The position numbers were made by a program, and so were the translations under genes. Under the pieces are notes generated by a model, which saw nothing but the letters and a program-made list of their open reading frames with translations, did no database searches and was not told where the DNA came from. A stretch of DNA of 64,000 nt from Pseudomonas putida (GTDB lineage Bacteria; Pseudomonadota; Gammaproteobacteria; Pseudomonadales; Pseudomonadaceae): positions 1 through 64,000 of the forward strand of contig NZ_JAETZZ010000014.1 in assembly GCF_022627325.1 (NCBI RefSeq), written 5' to 3'. Below are positions 8,696 through 17,326 of the stretch, one piece after another. Every line of letters begins with the position of its first letter. Within the stretch, counting starts at the first letter, position 1.

Positions 8696-9613
8696 GTGTC
8701 ACTGACCTTGCGCCAGGTGCGCTACTTCGTCGCCACCGCCGAGATCGGCCAGATCTCCCAGGCCGCCCTCCACCTCAACATTTCCCAATCGGCGGTGACC
8801 ACCGCGATCAAGGAGCTCGAGGCGATGCTCGGGGTCTTGCTGTTCCAGCGCTCGGCGCAAGGCATGAGCCTGACCGATGCGGGCCGGCATTTTCTCAACC
8901 GCGCCTATGTGATCCTGCGCAGTGTCGATGACGCACTCAACAGCCCGCTGCCGGACGTGCGCGCCAGTGGCCTGCTGCGCCTGGCGGCCAGCTACACGGT
9001 GATCGGCTATTTCCTGCCGCACCACTTGCAACGCCTGGAACACTGGCACCCGGGCGTAACCCTGCAGGTCCACGAGCAGGAGCGCAGCGCCATCGAGCAA
9101 GGGCTGCTGGAAGGCCGCTTCGACATGGCCGTGGTGCTCACCGCCAACCTCACCCACCCCGATATCGTCTCTGAAACCCTGTTCAACTCCGAGCGCCGGC
9201 TGTGGCTGCCCAGCCACCATCCACTGTGCGAGCGCTCTACGGTGAGCCTGGCCGACGTTGCCCGTGAGCCGTTCATCCTGCTGACCGTGGACGAAGCCGA
9301 GCAGAGCGCCATGCGTTACTGGGAGCTGGCCGGGCAACGGCCCAGCGTGCGGGTGCGCACCAGTTCGGTGGAGGCGGTGCGCAGCATGGTGGCCAATGGC
9401 AGCGGTGTGGCTATCCTGTCTGACTTGGTGCACCGGCCCTGGTCGCTCGAAGGCAAGCGCATCGAGACCGTCACCATCAGCGACCCGGTCACGCCCATGA
9501 GCGTGGGCCTGGCCTGGCACCGCGAGCGGGCATTCAGCCCGGCGATGCAGGCCTTGCGCGACTACTTCCATGGTGCGTTCCTGGCGCCGCAGCAATTATC
9601 GGCGCGGCGCTGA
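8696..9613 (+). CDS. LysR-family transcriptional regulator, divergent from pxpABC
   Basis: This 305-residue regulator has an N-terminal winged helix-turn-helix (residues about 1-60: LTLRQVRYFVATAE, then SQAALHLNISQSAVTTAIKELE) and a C-terminal substrate-binding-like effector domain. It starts with GTG, preceded by AGGAG at 8683-8687. It is transcribed divergently from the pxp operon, a classic arrangement that suggests control of 5-oxoproline use; the effector is not known. Confidence 0.9.
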   Translation: MSLTLRQVRYFVATAEIGQISQAALHLNISQSAVTTAIKELEAMLGVLLFQRSAQGMSLTDAGRHFLNRAYVILRSVDDALNSPLPDVRASGLLRLAASYTVIGYFLPHHLQRLEHWHPGVTLQVHEQERSAIEQGLLEGRFDMAVVLTANLTHPDIVSETLFNSERRLWLPSHHPLCERSTVSLADVAREPFILLTVDEAEQSAMRYWELAGQRPSVRVRTSSVEAVRSMVANGSGVAILSDLVHRPWSLEGKRIETVTISDPVTPMSVGLAWHRERAFSPAMQALRDYFHGAFLAPQQLSARR

Positions 9614-9700
9614 ATGGCCAGGGCGTGATACCTCAGCCGAACGTTCCGGCGCCGCCGCCGTCATAACTTGGCCGGTGCCGCCACGCAGAGAGGACGCGAA

Positions 9701-11767
9701 ATGACCCAACCCGACCCGTCATACGTCAAATGGCTCGAAGAGCGCTCCATGCTCAAGGCCTCCCAGGAGCGGGCCCGGCTGTATTCCGGCCAGTCTCGTC
9801 TGTGGATGAACCCCTACGCCGAAACGCAGCCACGCCGCGCCACCGACATCGCGTCGGTTTGGCTGACCGTCTACCCCGATGCGATCATCGCCCCTGAAGG
9901 CTGCTCGGTGCTTGGCGCGCTGGGCCACGAAGCCTTGTGGAAGCGCCTGTCGGAAATTGGCGTACAGGGCATTCACACCGGCCCCATCAAGCAGTCCGGG
10001 GGTGTCAGGGGGCGCGACTTCACCCCCAGCGTGGACGGCAACTTCGACCGTATCAGTTTCGATATCGACCCGCTCTACGGCACCGAGCAGGAGCTGGTGC
10101 AGATGAGCCGCATGGCAGCGGCGCACAACGCCGTGACCATCGATGACCTGATCCCCTCGCACACGGGCAAGGGCGCCGATTTCCGCCTGGCCGAGCTGGC
10201 CCACGGCGCCTATCCCGGGCTGTACCACATGGTCGAGGTGCGCGAGGAAGACTGGCCGCTGCTGCCAGACGTGCCCCCTGGCCGCGATTCGGTCAACCTG
10301 CTGCCTGCGCAGTGCGATGAGCTCAAGGCACACCACTACATCGTCGGCCAACTGCAACGGGTGATCTTCTTCGAGCCCGGCGTGAAGGAGACCGACTGGA
10401 GCGCAACACCACCGATCACCGGTGTCGATGGCAAGACGCGGCGCTGGGTCTACCTGCATTACTTCAAGGATGGCCAACCGTCGCTCAATTGGCTGGACCC
10501 AAGCTTTGCCGCGCAGCAGATGATCATCGGCGATGCCCTGCATGCGCTGGACTGCCTGGGCGCGCGCGGCCTGCGCCTGGATGCCAACGGTTTTCTCGGG
10601 GTCGAGACCTGCGCCAGTGGCACCGCCTGGTCGGAAAGCCACCCGCTGTCGATCGTCGGTAACCAACTGATCGGCGGCATGATCCGCAAGGCCGGCGGGT
10701 TCAGCTTCCAGGAGCTTAACCTGACGCTGGACGACATCGCGCAGATGTCCAAGGGCGGCGCCGACCTGTCCTATGACTTCATCACCCGCCCGGCGTACCA
10801 GCATGCACTGCTGACCGGCGATACCGAGTTCCTGCGCCTGATGCTCAAGGAAATGCACAGCTTCGGCATCGACCCGGCGTCGTTGATCCACGCCCTGCAG
10901 AACCACGACGAGCTCACCGTCGAGCTGGTGCACTTCTGGACCCTGCACGCCCATGACATGTACCTGTACCGGGGCCAGACCCTGCCCGGCAACATCCTGC
11001 GCGAACATATCCGCGAGGAAATCTACGAACGCCTCTCGGGCGAACATGCGCCCTACAATTTGCGCTTTGTCACCAACGGCATCTCCTGCACCACCGCCAG
11101 CCTGATCACTGCAGCGCTGGGCATCCGTGACCTGGACCAGATTGGCCCAGCTGATATCGAGCTGATCCAGAAGGTGCACCTGTTGCTGGTGATGTACAAC
11201 GCCATGCAGCCCGGCGTGGTCGCGCTGTCGGGCTGGGACCTGGTCGGCGCCCTGCCGTTGCCGGCCGAAGCGGTGGCACAGAGGATGGCCGATGGCGATA
11301 CCCGCTGGATACACCGTGGCGGCTACGACCTGGCCGGGCTCGATGAAGAGGCGCAAACGTCGGTGCGTGGCATGCCGCGCGCACGCGCACTGTACGGCAG
11401 CCTCGACCAGCAGTTGGAAAGCAGCGATTCGTTTGCCAGCAAGGTCAAGAAACTGCTCGCCGTGCGCCAGGCCTATGGTATTGCCAGCAGCCGCCAGGTA
11501 CTGGTGCCCGAGGTGAGCAGCCCGGGGTTGCTGGTGATGGTGCACGAACTGCCGGCCGGGCGTGGCATCCAGATCAGCGCGCTGAATTTCGGCCACGAGG
11601 TGATTGCCGAAGAGCTGCTATTGACCGGCTTCACGCCCGGGACTGTGGTGGACATGATCAATGAGACGGTCGAGGGCGACCTGACCGAGGATGGGCGGTT
11701 GATGATCAACCTGGACCCGTACGAAGCCTTGTGCCTGAGAATAGTGAACAGCAGCGGGCATCTGTGA
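9701..11767 (+). CDS. treS: trehalose synthase (maltose alpha-D-glucosyltransferase)
   Basis: This 688-residue GH13 enzyme is of the Pseudomonas TreS type, which interconverts maltose and trehalose in the cytoplasm. Visible GH13 regions are the TIDDLIPSHTGKGADFRL segment (region I), GLRLDANGFLG (region II, with the Asp nucleophile), SFQELNL (region III, with the Glu acid/base) and LQNHDELT (region IV, with the conserved His and Asp). The length agrees with characterised P. putida and P. stutzeri enzymes of 688-689 residues. The start at 9701 follows GAGAGGA; an in-frame TTG at 9668 is less likely. The gene stands alone, without treY/treZ or glg genes. A role in osmoprotectant or maltose metabolism is inferred. 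Confidence 0.9.
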   Translation: MTQPDPSYVKWLEERSMLKASQERARLYSGQSRLWMNPYAETQPRRATDIASVWLTVYPDAIIAPEGCSVLGALGHEALWKRLSEIGVQGIHTGPIKQSGGVRGRDFTPSVDGNFDRISFDIDPLYGTEQELVQMSRMAAAHNAVTIDDLIPSHTGKGADFRLAELAHGAYPGLYHMVEVREEDWPLLPDVPPGRDSVNLLPAQCDELKAHHYIVGQLQRVIFFEPGVKETDWSATPPITGVDGKTRRWVYLHYFKDGQPSLNWLDPSFAAQQMIIGDALHALDCLGARGLRLDANGFLGVETCASGTAWSESHPLSIVGNQLIGGMIRKAGGFSFQELNLTLDDIAQMSKGGADLSYDFITRPAYQHALLTGDTEFLRLMLKEMHSFGIDPASLIHALQNHDELTVELVHFWTLHAHDMYLYRGQTLPGNILREHIREEIYERLSGEHAPYNLRFVTNGISCTTASLITAALGIRDLDQIGPADIELIQKVHLLLVMYNAMQPGVVALSGWDLVGALPLPAEAVAQRMADGDTRWIHRGGYDLAGLDEEAQTSVRGMPRARALYGSLDQQLESSDSFASKVKKLLAVRQAYGIASSRQVLVPEVSSPGLLVMVHELPAGRGIQISALNFGHEVIAEELLLTGFTPGTVVDMINETVEGDLTEDGRLMINLDPYEALCLRIVNSSGHL

Positions 11768-11847
11768 GACCCTAGTGGACTGCGCGGGCCAACGTGTGAA
11801 CGTGCCCGCCCAGTCAGCTTGCCTCTACAGCGCCAAGGAGCACCTCC

Positions 11848-12465
11848 ATGTACACCGGCATCGTCCAGGCCGTCCGCCCCCTGCTTGCGGTGACCACCTA
11901 CCCGGGCCACAACCAGTTCACCATCGACCTCACCCCCGAACTGCTCGAGGACCTGAAGATCGGCGCCAGCGTCAGTGTCGAGGGCACCTGCCTGTCGGTC
12001 ACCGAAATTGACGGCACCCAGGTGAAGTTCGACGCCATGACTGCCACCCTCGAGCGCACCAACCTGCGCTGCTTCAAGGCAGGCCAGGGCGTGAACATCG
12101 AGCGCTCGGCAAAAATGAACGCTGAAGTCGGCGGCCACCTGATGGCCGGCCATGTCGCTACCACCGCCGAGATCGTCGAGCTGTCGATCGAGGAAACCGG
12201 CGCCTTCATCACCTTCCGCATGCCGCCGCAGTGGGCCAAATACGTGTTCCCACGCGGGTTTCTCGGCGTCAACGGCTGCAGCCTGACCGTCGCCGACGTG
12301 GACGACACCTTGGTCACCATCAACCTGATTCCGGAAACCCTGCGCCAGACCACCTTCGCCCACTACAAGGCCGGTGAACTGATCAACATCGAGGTGGACC
12401 ACCAGACCATGGTCCTGGTCGATGTGGTGGAGCGCACACTCAAAGCCACCCTGGCCCGCGCCTGA
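11848..12465 (+). CDS. ribE: riboflavin synthase alpha subunit (probable paralogue)
   Basis: This 205-residue protein has two lumazine-binding repeats (about 1-97 and 98-193), including MYTGIVQAV at the N-terminus and the GGHLMAGHV and NGCSLTVADV segments. It should dismutate two 6,7-dimethyl-8-ribityllumazine molecules to riboflavin. It starts after a good AAGGAG. There are no ribD, ribA or ribH neighbours, and the 80-bp upstream gap is too short for an FMN riboswitch, so it is probably a second copy outside the main rib operon. Its stop abuts the stop of the convergent SDR gene. Confidence 0.88.
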   Translation: MYTGIVQAVRPLLAVTTYPGHNQFTIDLTPELLEDLKIGASVSVEGTCLSVTEIDGTQVKFDAMTATLERTNLRCFKAGQGVNIERSAKMNAEVGGHLMAGHVATTAEIVELSIEETGAFITFRMPPQWAKYVFPRGFLGVNGCSLTVADVDDTLVTINLIPETLRQTTFAHYKAGELINIEVDHQTMVLVDVVERTLKATLARA

Positions 12466-13170
12466 TCAGATGCTGCGGGTAATGCCGCCATCGACCCTGA
12501 TGTTCTGCCCGGTGATGTACGCCGCGCCATCGCTGGCCAGGAAGGCCACGGTGGCGGCGATTTCCTCGCTGCTGCCATAGCGCTTGAGCGGCACGCTGTC
12601 ACGGCGCTGCTCAGTGGCCGGCAGGCTGTCGATCCAGCCCGGCAGTACGTTGTTGATGCGGATGTTGTCCGCAGCATAGGTGTCGGCGAAGATTTTGCTG
12701 AACGCCGCCAGGCCCGCACGGAACACTGCCGAGGTGGGGAACAGGTCACTTGGCTCGAAGGCCCAGGCGGTGGAAATGTTGATCACCACCCCGCCCTGCT
12801 GGCGCTGCATGATTGGCGTGACCAGCCGCGTTGGGCGGATGACATTGAGCAGGTAGGTCTCCATGCCCTGGTGCCAGTCTTCGTCGCTGATTTCAAGGAT
12901 CGGCGCACGCGGGCCGTGGCCGGCACTGTTGACCAGCACATCGATACGGCCCCATTCGGCGAGTACGGCATCGACCAGGCGCTGGATGTCGCCGTTGCAC
13001 TGGTTGCTGCCGGTCACGCCAATCCCACCCAGCGTCTCGGCCAGTGCCTGGCCTTTGCCAGAGGACGACAGGATACCGACCTTGAAGCCGTCGGCGGCCA
13101 GGCGCCTGGCTGCTGCGGCGCCCATACCGCTGCCGCCGGCGATCACGATTGCTACTTTTTGGTTGGACAT
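12466..13170 (-). CDS. atypical short-chain dehydrogenase/reductase lacking the YxxxK pair
   Basis: This 234-residue SDR-fold protein has the cofactor loop GGSGMGAA (residues 12-19), the structural NSAG motif (81-84), the catalytic-type Ser in NISTA (131-135) and the C-terminal TGQNIRVDGG segment. By alignment to the K-x8 helix landmark, the usual Tyr-x-x-x-Lys catalytic pair falls at Ser147-x-x-x-Arg151 (SAVFR), so the canonical active site is missing. It may reduce by another mechanism, or bind NAD(P) without normal catalysis. It lies 106 bp downstream of a LysR gene on the same strand. Confidence 0.85.
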   Translation of the reverse strand: MSNQKVAIVIAGGSGMGAAAARRLAADGFKVGILSSSGKGQALAETLGGIGVTGSNQCNGDIQRLVDAVLAEWGRIDVLVNSAGHGPRAPILEISDEDWHQGMETYLLNVIRPTRLVTPIMQRQQGGVVINISTAWAFEPSDLFPTSAVFRAGLAAFSKIFADTYAADNIRINNVLPGWIDSLPATEQRRDSVPLKRYGSSEEIAATVAFLASDGAAYITGQNIRVDGGITRSI

Positions 13171-13276
13171 GAAGCCTCCGGGTCAACCCTGCGATGTGCA
13201 TGCGAGAGGGGCCCAGACTAGCACCCGGCCTGCACAGCCAGAGAGCCAGCAACGCTTCGTTCAGACGATAGATTTT

Positions 13277-14176
13277 CTACTGTGTTAGCGCCCTCGCCTG
13301 CGCTAACAGCCAGGCCCGCACCATTGCCAGCGCCTGGGGTTGGTGGGCATTGCGCGGCCACACCAGGTAAAACGCCTGCCGCAACGCCAGCACCTGGTCG
13401 AAGGCAAGGGCCAGGCGCCCGGCGTGCAGGTCGCTGTGCACGAAAAACTCGCTGGCCAGCGCCAGGCCCTGCCCTGCAACCGCGGCATCGATGGCGAGTG
13501 AGGTCTGATTGAACCGCATATGCTTGGCCCCGGGCGGTAACGGCCGGTGGAATACCTCGGTGATGAAGTCCGGCCAGACGTTGTGGGCATCGTGCAGCAA
13601 CGGGTAACGCTGCAACTGCTCCAGATCCACGGGCTTACCCAGTTGCGCGAGCAGCGCCGGGCTGGCGACGGCCACCACGCGTTGCGCGAGCAACGGCTCG
13701 GTGTGCAGGCCCGGGCCGAACGGTGGCACACCGTAACGCACGGCGATATCCACGCCCTCTGGGCGGAACTGAGAAAGCCGGTCGGTGGCCAGCACCTGCA
13801 GGTCGATGTCCGGGTGCGCCTGCGCGAACGACGACAATCTGGGGATCAGCCATTTCGCCGCGAAGGTCGGTGTAACGCTCACCGTCAGGTGCGATGCATC
13901 CGGGCGCAGCGCCTGGGTGGCGCTGCCGATCAGGGCAAAGGCGCTGCGGATATCGACACTGTAGCGCTGGCCGGCGCCTGTCAGGCTCAGGCCCCTGGGC
14001 AAGCGCTCGAACAGCTTGATCCCCAGGTTCGCTTCAAGTCCGCGTATCTGCTGCGCCACGGCAGCCTGGGTTACCCCGAGTTCGTCTGCGGCCAGGCGAA
14101 AGTTGAGGTGGCGCGCCACAACCTCGAAAACACGTAGGCCATTTAGCGGCGGCAGCGCGCAGAACCCTTCGGCCAT
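13277..14176 (-). CDS. LysR-family transcriptional regulator (GcvA-like)
   Basis: This 299-residue protein has the GcvA/AmpR-like start PPLNGLRVFEVVARHLNFR, a helix-turn-helix (AADELGVTQAAVAQQIRGLE) and a type-2 substrate-binding effector domain. It lies between proP and the SDR gene, both on the same strand, so its target is not obvious from the layout. It could control the SDR gene 106 bp downstream or be autonomous. Confidence 0.88.
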   Translation of the reverse strand: MAEGFCALPPLNGLRVFEVVARHLNFRLAADELGVTQAAVAQQIRGLEANLGIKLFERLPRGLSLTGAGQRYSVDIRSAFALIGSATQALRPDASHLTVSVTPTFAAKWLIPRLSSFAQAHPDIDLQVLATDRLSQFRPEGVDIAVRYGVPPFGPGLHTEPLLAQRVVAVASPALLAQLGKPVDLEQLQRYPLLHDAHNVWPDFITEVFHRPLPPGAKHMRFNQTSLAIDAAVAGQGLALASEFFVHSDLHAGRLALAFDQVLALRQAFYLVWPRNAHQPQALAMVRAWLLAQARALTQ

Positions 14177-14209
14177 ACACTTTATCTACTGAGTGAACAG
14201 GCCTGTAGC

Positions 14210-15712
14210 TTAATCGATACGCGGGTGTTGCTGTACCAGCAACTTGCGTTTGGCCTCAAGCTCGGCAATCTGCTCATCGATGTCTTCGATCTTGTGCTCG
14301 ATATTGTCGTGGTGCTCCTGCAGCAGCTCTCGCGCCTCATCGATATCCGACGCCGCCGGGGCAGCGCCACGCAGTGGCTTGTTGGCGGTTTCTTTCATGG
14401 TCAGGCCGGTGATCAGGCCAATGGTGGCAATCACCATCAGGTAGTACGCCGGCATGTACAGGTCGCCGGTGGTCTCTACCAGCCAGGCCGCCAGGGTCGG
14501 GGTCAGGCCGGCGATCAGCACCGAAATGTTGAAGGCACTGGCCAGGGCGCTGTAGCGAATGTGGGTGGGGAACATCGCCGGCAGGGTCGAAGCCATCACG
14601 CCGATGAAGAAGTTGAGCAACACGGCGATGATCAGCAAGCCGGCGAAGATCACCCCGAGCACACCACTGTTGATGAGCATGAAGGCCGGGATGGCCAGGG
14701 CCAACAGGCCGACACTGCCGACGATGATGAATGGGCGGCGGCCCCACTTGTCGCTGAGCAGGCCGATGACCGGCTGCACGAACAGCATGCCGACCATGAT
14801 CGCGATGATGATCAGTACACCGTGGTCTTCGCTGTAGTGCAGGTTGTGCGACAGGTAGCTGGGCATGTAGGTGAGCAGCATGTAGTAGGTCACGTTGGTG
14901 GCGATCACCACGCCAATGCACGTCACCAGGCTGCGCCAGTGCTTTGTGGCAACTTCCTTGAACGACACCTTGGGCCCCGAAGCCAGGCCCTCGCGGTCGC
15001 CCTGCTCAAGTTTATCGACATGCTGCTGGAACGCCGGGGTCTCCTCCAGCGCATGGCGCAGGTAGAGGCCGATGATGCCCAACGGCAAGGCAAGGAAGAA
15101 CGGCAGGCGCCAGCCCCATTCGAGAAACTTTTCCTCGCCCAGGTAGGTGGAGATCAGCACCACGACCCCGGCGCCGAGGACAAAGCCGGCGATCGAGCCA
15201 AAATCCAGCCAGCTGCCGAGGAAGCCGCGCTTGCGGTCGGGTGCGTATTCGGCGACGAAGATCGAGGCGCCGGTGTATTCACCACCCACCGAGAAGCCTT
15301 GGGCCATTTTTGCCAGCAACAGCAAGATCGGCGCCCAGATGCCGATGGTGTCATAGGACGGTATCAGGCCGATGGCGAAGGTGCTGAGCGACATGATCAC
15401 GATGGTCGCGGCAAGAATTTTCTGCCGGCCGAACTTGTCGCCCAGGGCACCGAAGAACAGCCCGCCCAGCGGGCGGATCAGGAACGGAACCGAGAAGGTG
15501 GCCAAAGCCGCGATCATCTGCACGCTGGGGTCGGCGTTGGGGAAGAACACCTTGCCCAGGGCATAGGCGACGAAGCCGTAAACGCCGAAGTCGAACCACT
15601 CCATGGCGTTGCCCAGCGCAGCGGCAGTGATCGCCTTGCGCATTTTCGCGTCGTCGACGATGGTGATGTCTTTCAAACCGATCGGCTTGACAGCTTTTTT
15701 GCGTGATTTCAT
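14210..15712 (-). CDS. proP: ProP-like osmoprotectant/proton symporter (MFS)
   Basis: This 500-residue MFS transporter is the same length as E. coli ProP. It has 12 predicted membrane segments, the metabolite:H+ symporter signature ALGNAMEWFDFGVYG near residue 30 and the loop 2-3 motif GALGDKFGRQK. Its C-terminal soluble tail (IDEQIAELEAKRKLLVQQ) looks like the antiparallel coiled coil of osmosensory ProP. Predicted substrates are proline, glycine betaine and related compatible solutes. The start at 15712 is chosen over 15775 because it gives the ProP length and avoids an unlikely N-terminal extension. Confidence 0.88.
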   Translation of the reverse strand: MKSRKKAVKPIGLKDITIVDDAKMRKAITAAALGNAMEWFDFGVYGFVAYALGKVFFPNADPSVQMIAALATFSVPFLIRPLGGLFFGALGDKFGRQKILAATIVIMSLSTFAIGLIPSYDTIGIWAPILLLLAKMAQGFSVGGEYTGASIFVAEYAPDRKRGFLGSWLDFGSIAGFVLGAGVVVLISTYLGEEKFLEWGWRLPFFLALPLGIIGLYLRHALEETPAFQQHVDKLEQGDREGLASGPKVSFKEVATKHWRSLVTCIGVVIATNVTYYMLLTYMPSYLSHNLHYSEDHGVLIIIAIMVGMLFVQPVIGLLSDKWGRRPFIIVGSVGLLALAIPAFMLINSGVLGVIFAGLLIIAVLLNFFIGVMASTLPAMFPTHIRYSALASAFNISVLIAGLTPTLAAWLVETTGDLYMPAYYLMVIATIGLITGLTMKETANKPLRGAAPAASDIDEARELLQEHHDNIEHKIEDIDEQIAELEAKRKLLVQQHPRID

Positions 15713-15803
15713 CCATGTGTCCCTGTTACTGAGGCTCTTTGGCATCAGATACACCGGGACACAAAATAATTCCACGCTCAGCGATTTCTCGCGTGCAGTG
15801 GCC

Positions 15804-16778
15804 TCAGATGCCTTCGCGGGCCAGGTCCATGGCGAAATAGGTCAGGATCAGGTCAGCACCGGCACGCTTGATCGCACCGATACTCTCACGCACCACTCGC
15901 CCCTCGTCGATGGCACCGGCCTGGCCGCCGAACTTGATCATCGCGTACTCACCACTGACCTGGTAAGCCGCCAGCGGCAGGCGCGATGCGGCGCGAATGT
16001 CGGCGATCACGTCCAGGTAGGCCCCGGCCGGTTTGACCATCAGTACATCGGCACCTTCCTGCTCGTCGAGCAGCGACTCGCGCACCGCTTCGCGGCGGTT
16101 CATCGGGTTCATCTGGTAGCTCTTGCGGTCGCCCTTGAGCGCTGTGCCGCCCGCTTCACGGAATGGACCATAGAGCGACGAGGCGAACTTGGTGGAATAG
16201 GCCATGATCGCGGTGTCGTGGAAGCCCGCGGCATCCAGTGCACCACGGATCGCCTGGACCTGCCCGTCCATCGCCGCCGACGGCGCGATGAAGTCGGCCC
16301 CAGCCGCTGCAGCCACCACGGCCTGCCTGCCCAGGTTGGCCAGGGTGGCGTCGTTGTCCACGCCATGGTCGTGCAGCACGCCGCAATGGCCGTGGCTGGT
16401 GTACTCACAGAAGCAGGTGTCGGACATCACCACCATTTCCGGCACGCTGTCCTTGCAGATGCGGGCCATGCGCGCCACCAGGCCGTTCTCGTTCCAGGTA
16501 TCGCTACCGGTGGCATCGAGGTTGTGCGAAACGCCGAAGGTCATCACCGACTTGATGCCGGCGCGGGCGTAGCGTTCGATTTCCTGGGCCAGCCGTTTTT
16601 CAGGAATACGGTTGACCCCCGGCATGCTGGTGATCGGCACGAAGTCGTCGATGCCCTCCTCGACGAAGATCGGCAGGATCAGGTCTTCGAGGCGGAATTC
16701 CGTCTCCTGAAAGAGCGTGCGCAGCGACTCGTTCTGGCGCAGGCGGCGGGGGCGGACGGAAGGGAAATGGTTGGCCAT
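15804..16778 (-). CDS. hemB: delta-aminolevulinic acid dehydratase, zinc-cysteine type
   Basis: This 324-residue porphobilinogen synthase condenses two 5-aminolevulinate molecules in haem, sirohaem and B12 synthesis. The Schiff-base lysines are Lys197 (AYSTKFAS) and Lys249 (VLMVKPAG). The metal site carries three cysteines, Cys122, Cys124 and Cys132 (DTCFCEYTSHGHCG), the zinc-binding form seen in E. coli. The classic P. aeruginosa enzyme lacks these cysteines and depends on magnesium, so this is probably a second hemB. It lies upstream of proP on the same strand, with a 91-bp gap. Confidence 0.92.
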   Translation of the reverse strand: MANHFPSVRPRRLRQNESLRTLFQETEFRLEDLILPIFVEEGIDDFVPITSMPGVNRIPEKRLAQEIERYARAGIKSVMTFGVSHNLDATGSDTWNENGLVARMARICKDSVPEMVVMSDTCFCEYTSHGHCGVLHDHGVDNDATLANLGRQAVVAAAAGADFIAPSAAMDGQVQAIRGALDAAGFHDTAIMAYSTKFASSLYGPFREAGGTALKGDRKSYQMNPMNRREAVRESLLDEQEGADVLMVKPAGAYLDVIADIRAASRLPLAAYQVSGEYAMIKFGGQAGAIDEGRVVRESIGAIKRAGADLILTYFAMDLAREGI

Positions 16779-16877
16779 GACAGCTCCAGGGAATATGGAC
16801 GGCGTACACCATATGCCTGTTGAGCTTCAGTGAAAAGGCTCAATGGCGAGATTGTGCCTTGCATCAGAGGCAATAAC

Positions 16878-16897
16878 CGGGGCGACCAGCCCCGGCA
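16878..16897 (-). terminator. hairpin downstream of the single-domain response regulator
   Basis: ccgggg-cgaccag-ccccgg forms a 6-bp GC stem 8 bp past the regulator stop on the minus strand, between the signalling operon and hemB. The following bases (ttattg) are only weakly T-rich, so termination efficiency is uncertain. Confidence 0.5.
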
Positions 16898-16904
16898 TAG
16901 CGGC

Positions 16905-17282
16905 TCAGCGCAACAGGTCCTGGATCTGCTGGTGCAAGGTATCCAGGTCAAACGGTTTGGCCAGGATCGGCGCCTTGCGGGCGATGGGGCTGCCCGACTC
17001 GAGAATCTCCGCCGGGTAGCCACTGATGAAGATTACCTTGAGGTCCGGTCGCAGCTTCACCGCAGGCTCGGCGATCTCGACCCCGGAAATGCCGCCAGGC
17101 AAGCGAAAGTCGGTGACCATCAGGTCCAGGTGCGGCTTGCTCGCCAGGATGGCGAACGCCTGTTCACCGTCCTCGGCTACCAATACGTGGTAGCCCTCAC
17201 CTGCCAGGTAGTCACGCAGGATCATCCGGATTGCCGGTTCATCCTCGACCACCAACACCACATCTTGTGCATCTTCACTCAT
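16905..17282 (-). CDS. single-domain response regulator (CheY-like REC)
   Basis: This 125-residue stand-alone receiver domain has acidic pocket residues in VVEDEP, a phospho-acceptor Asp in LMVTDFRLPGG and the conserved Lys in ILAKPFD. There is no output domain, so it must act through protein contact or as a phosphate sink or relay. It is the last gene of the kinase-CheR-CheB-kinase operon, 44 bp after the hybrid kinase stop. Confidence 0.9.
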   Translation of the reverse strand: MSEDAQDVVLVVEDEPAIRMILRDYLAGEGYHVLVAEDGEQAFAILASKPHLDLMVTDFRLPGGISGVEIAEPAVKLRPDLKVIFISGYPAEILESGSPIARKAPILAKPFDLDTLHQQIQDLLR

Positions 17283-17326
17283 GACAACAACGCCTTGAAA
17301 TTACAGTTGGCCATCTGACCCCAGGC

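Noticed and set aside
9719..11596. Minus-strand frame of 625 codons inside treS
   Set aside because: The treS strand has complete GH13 motifs; the opposite frame has no family features.
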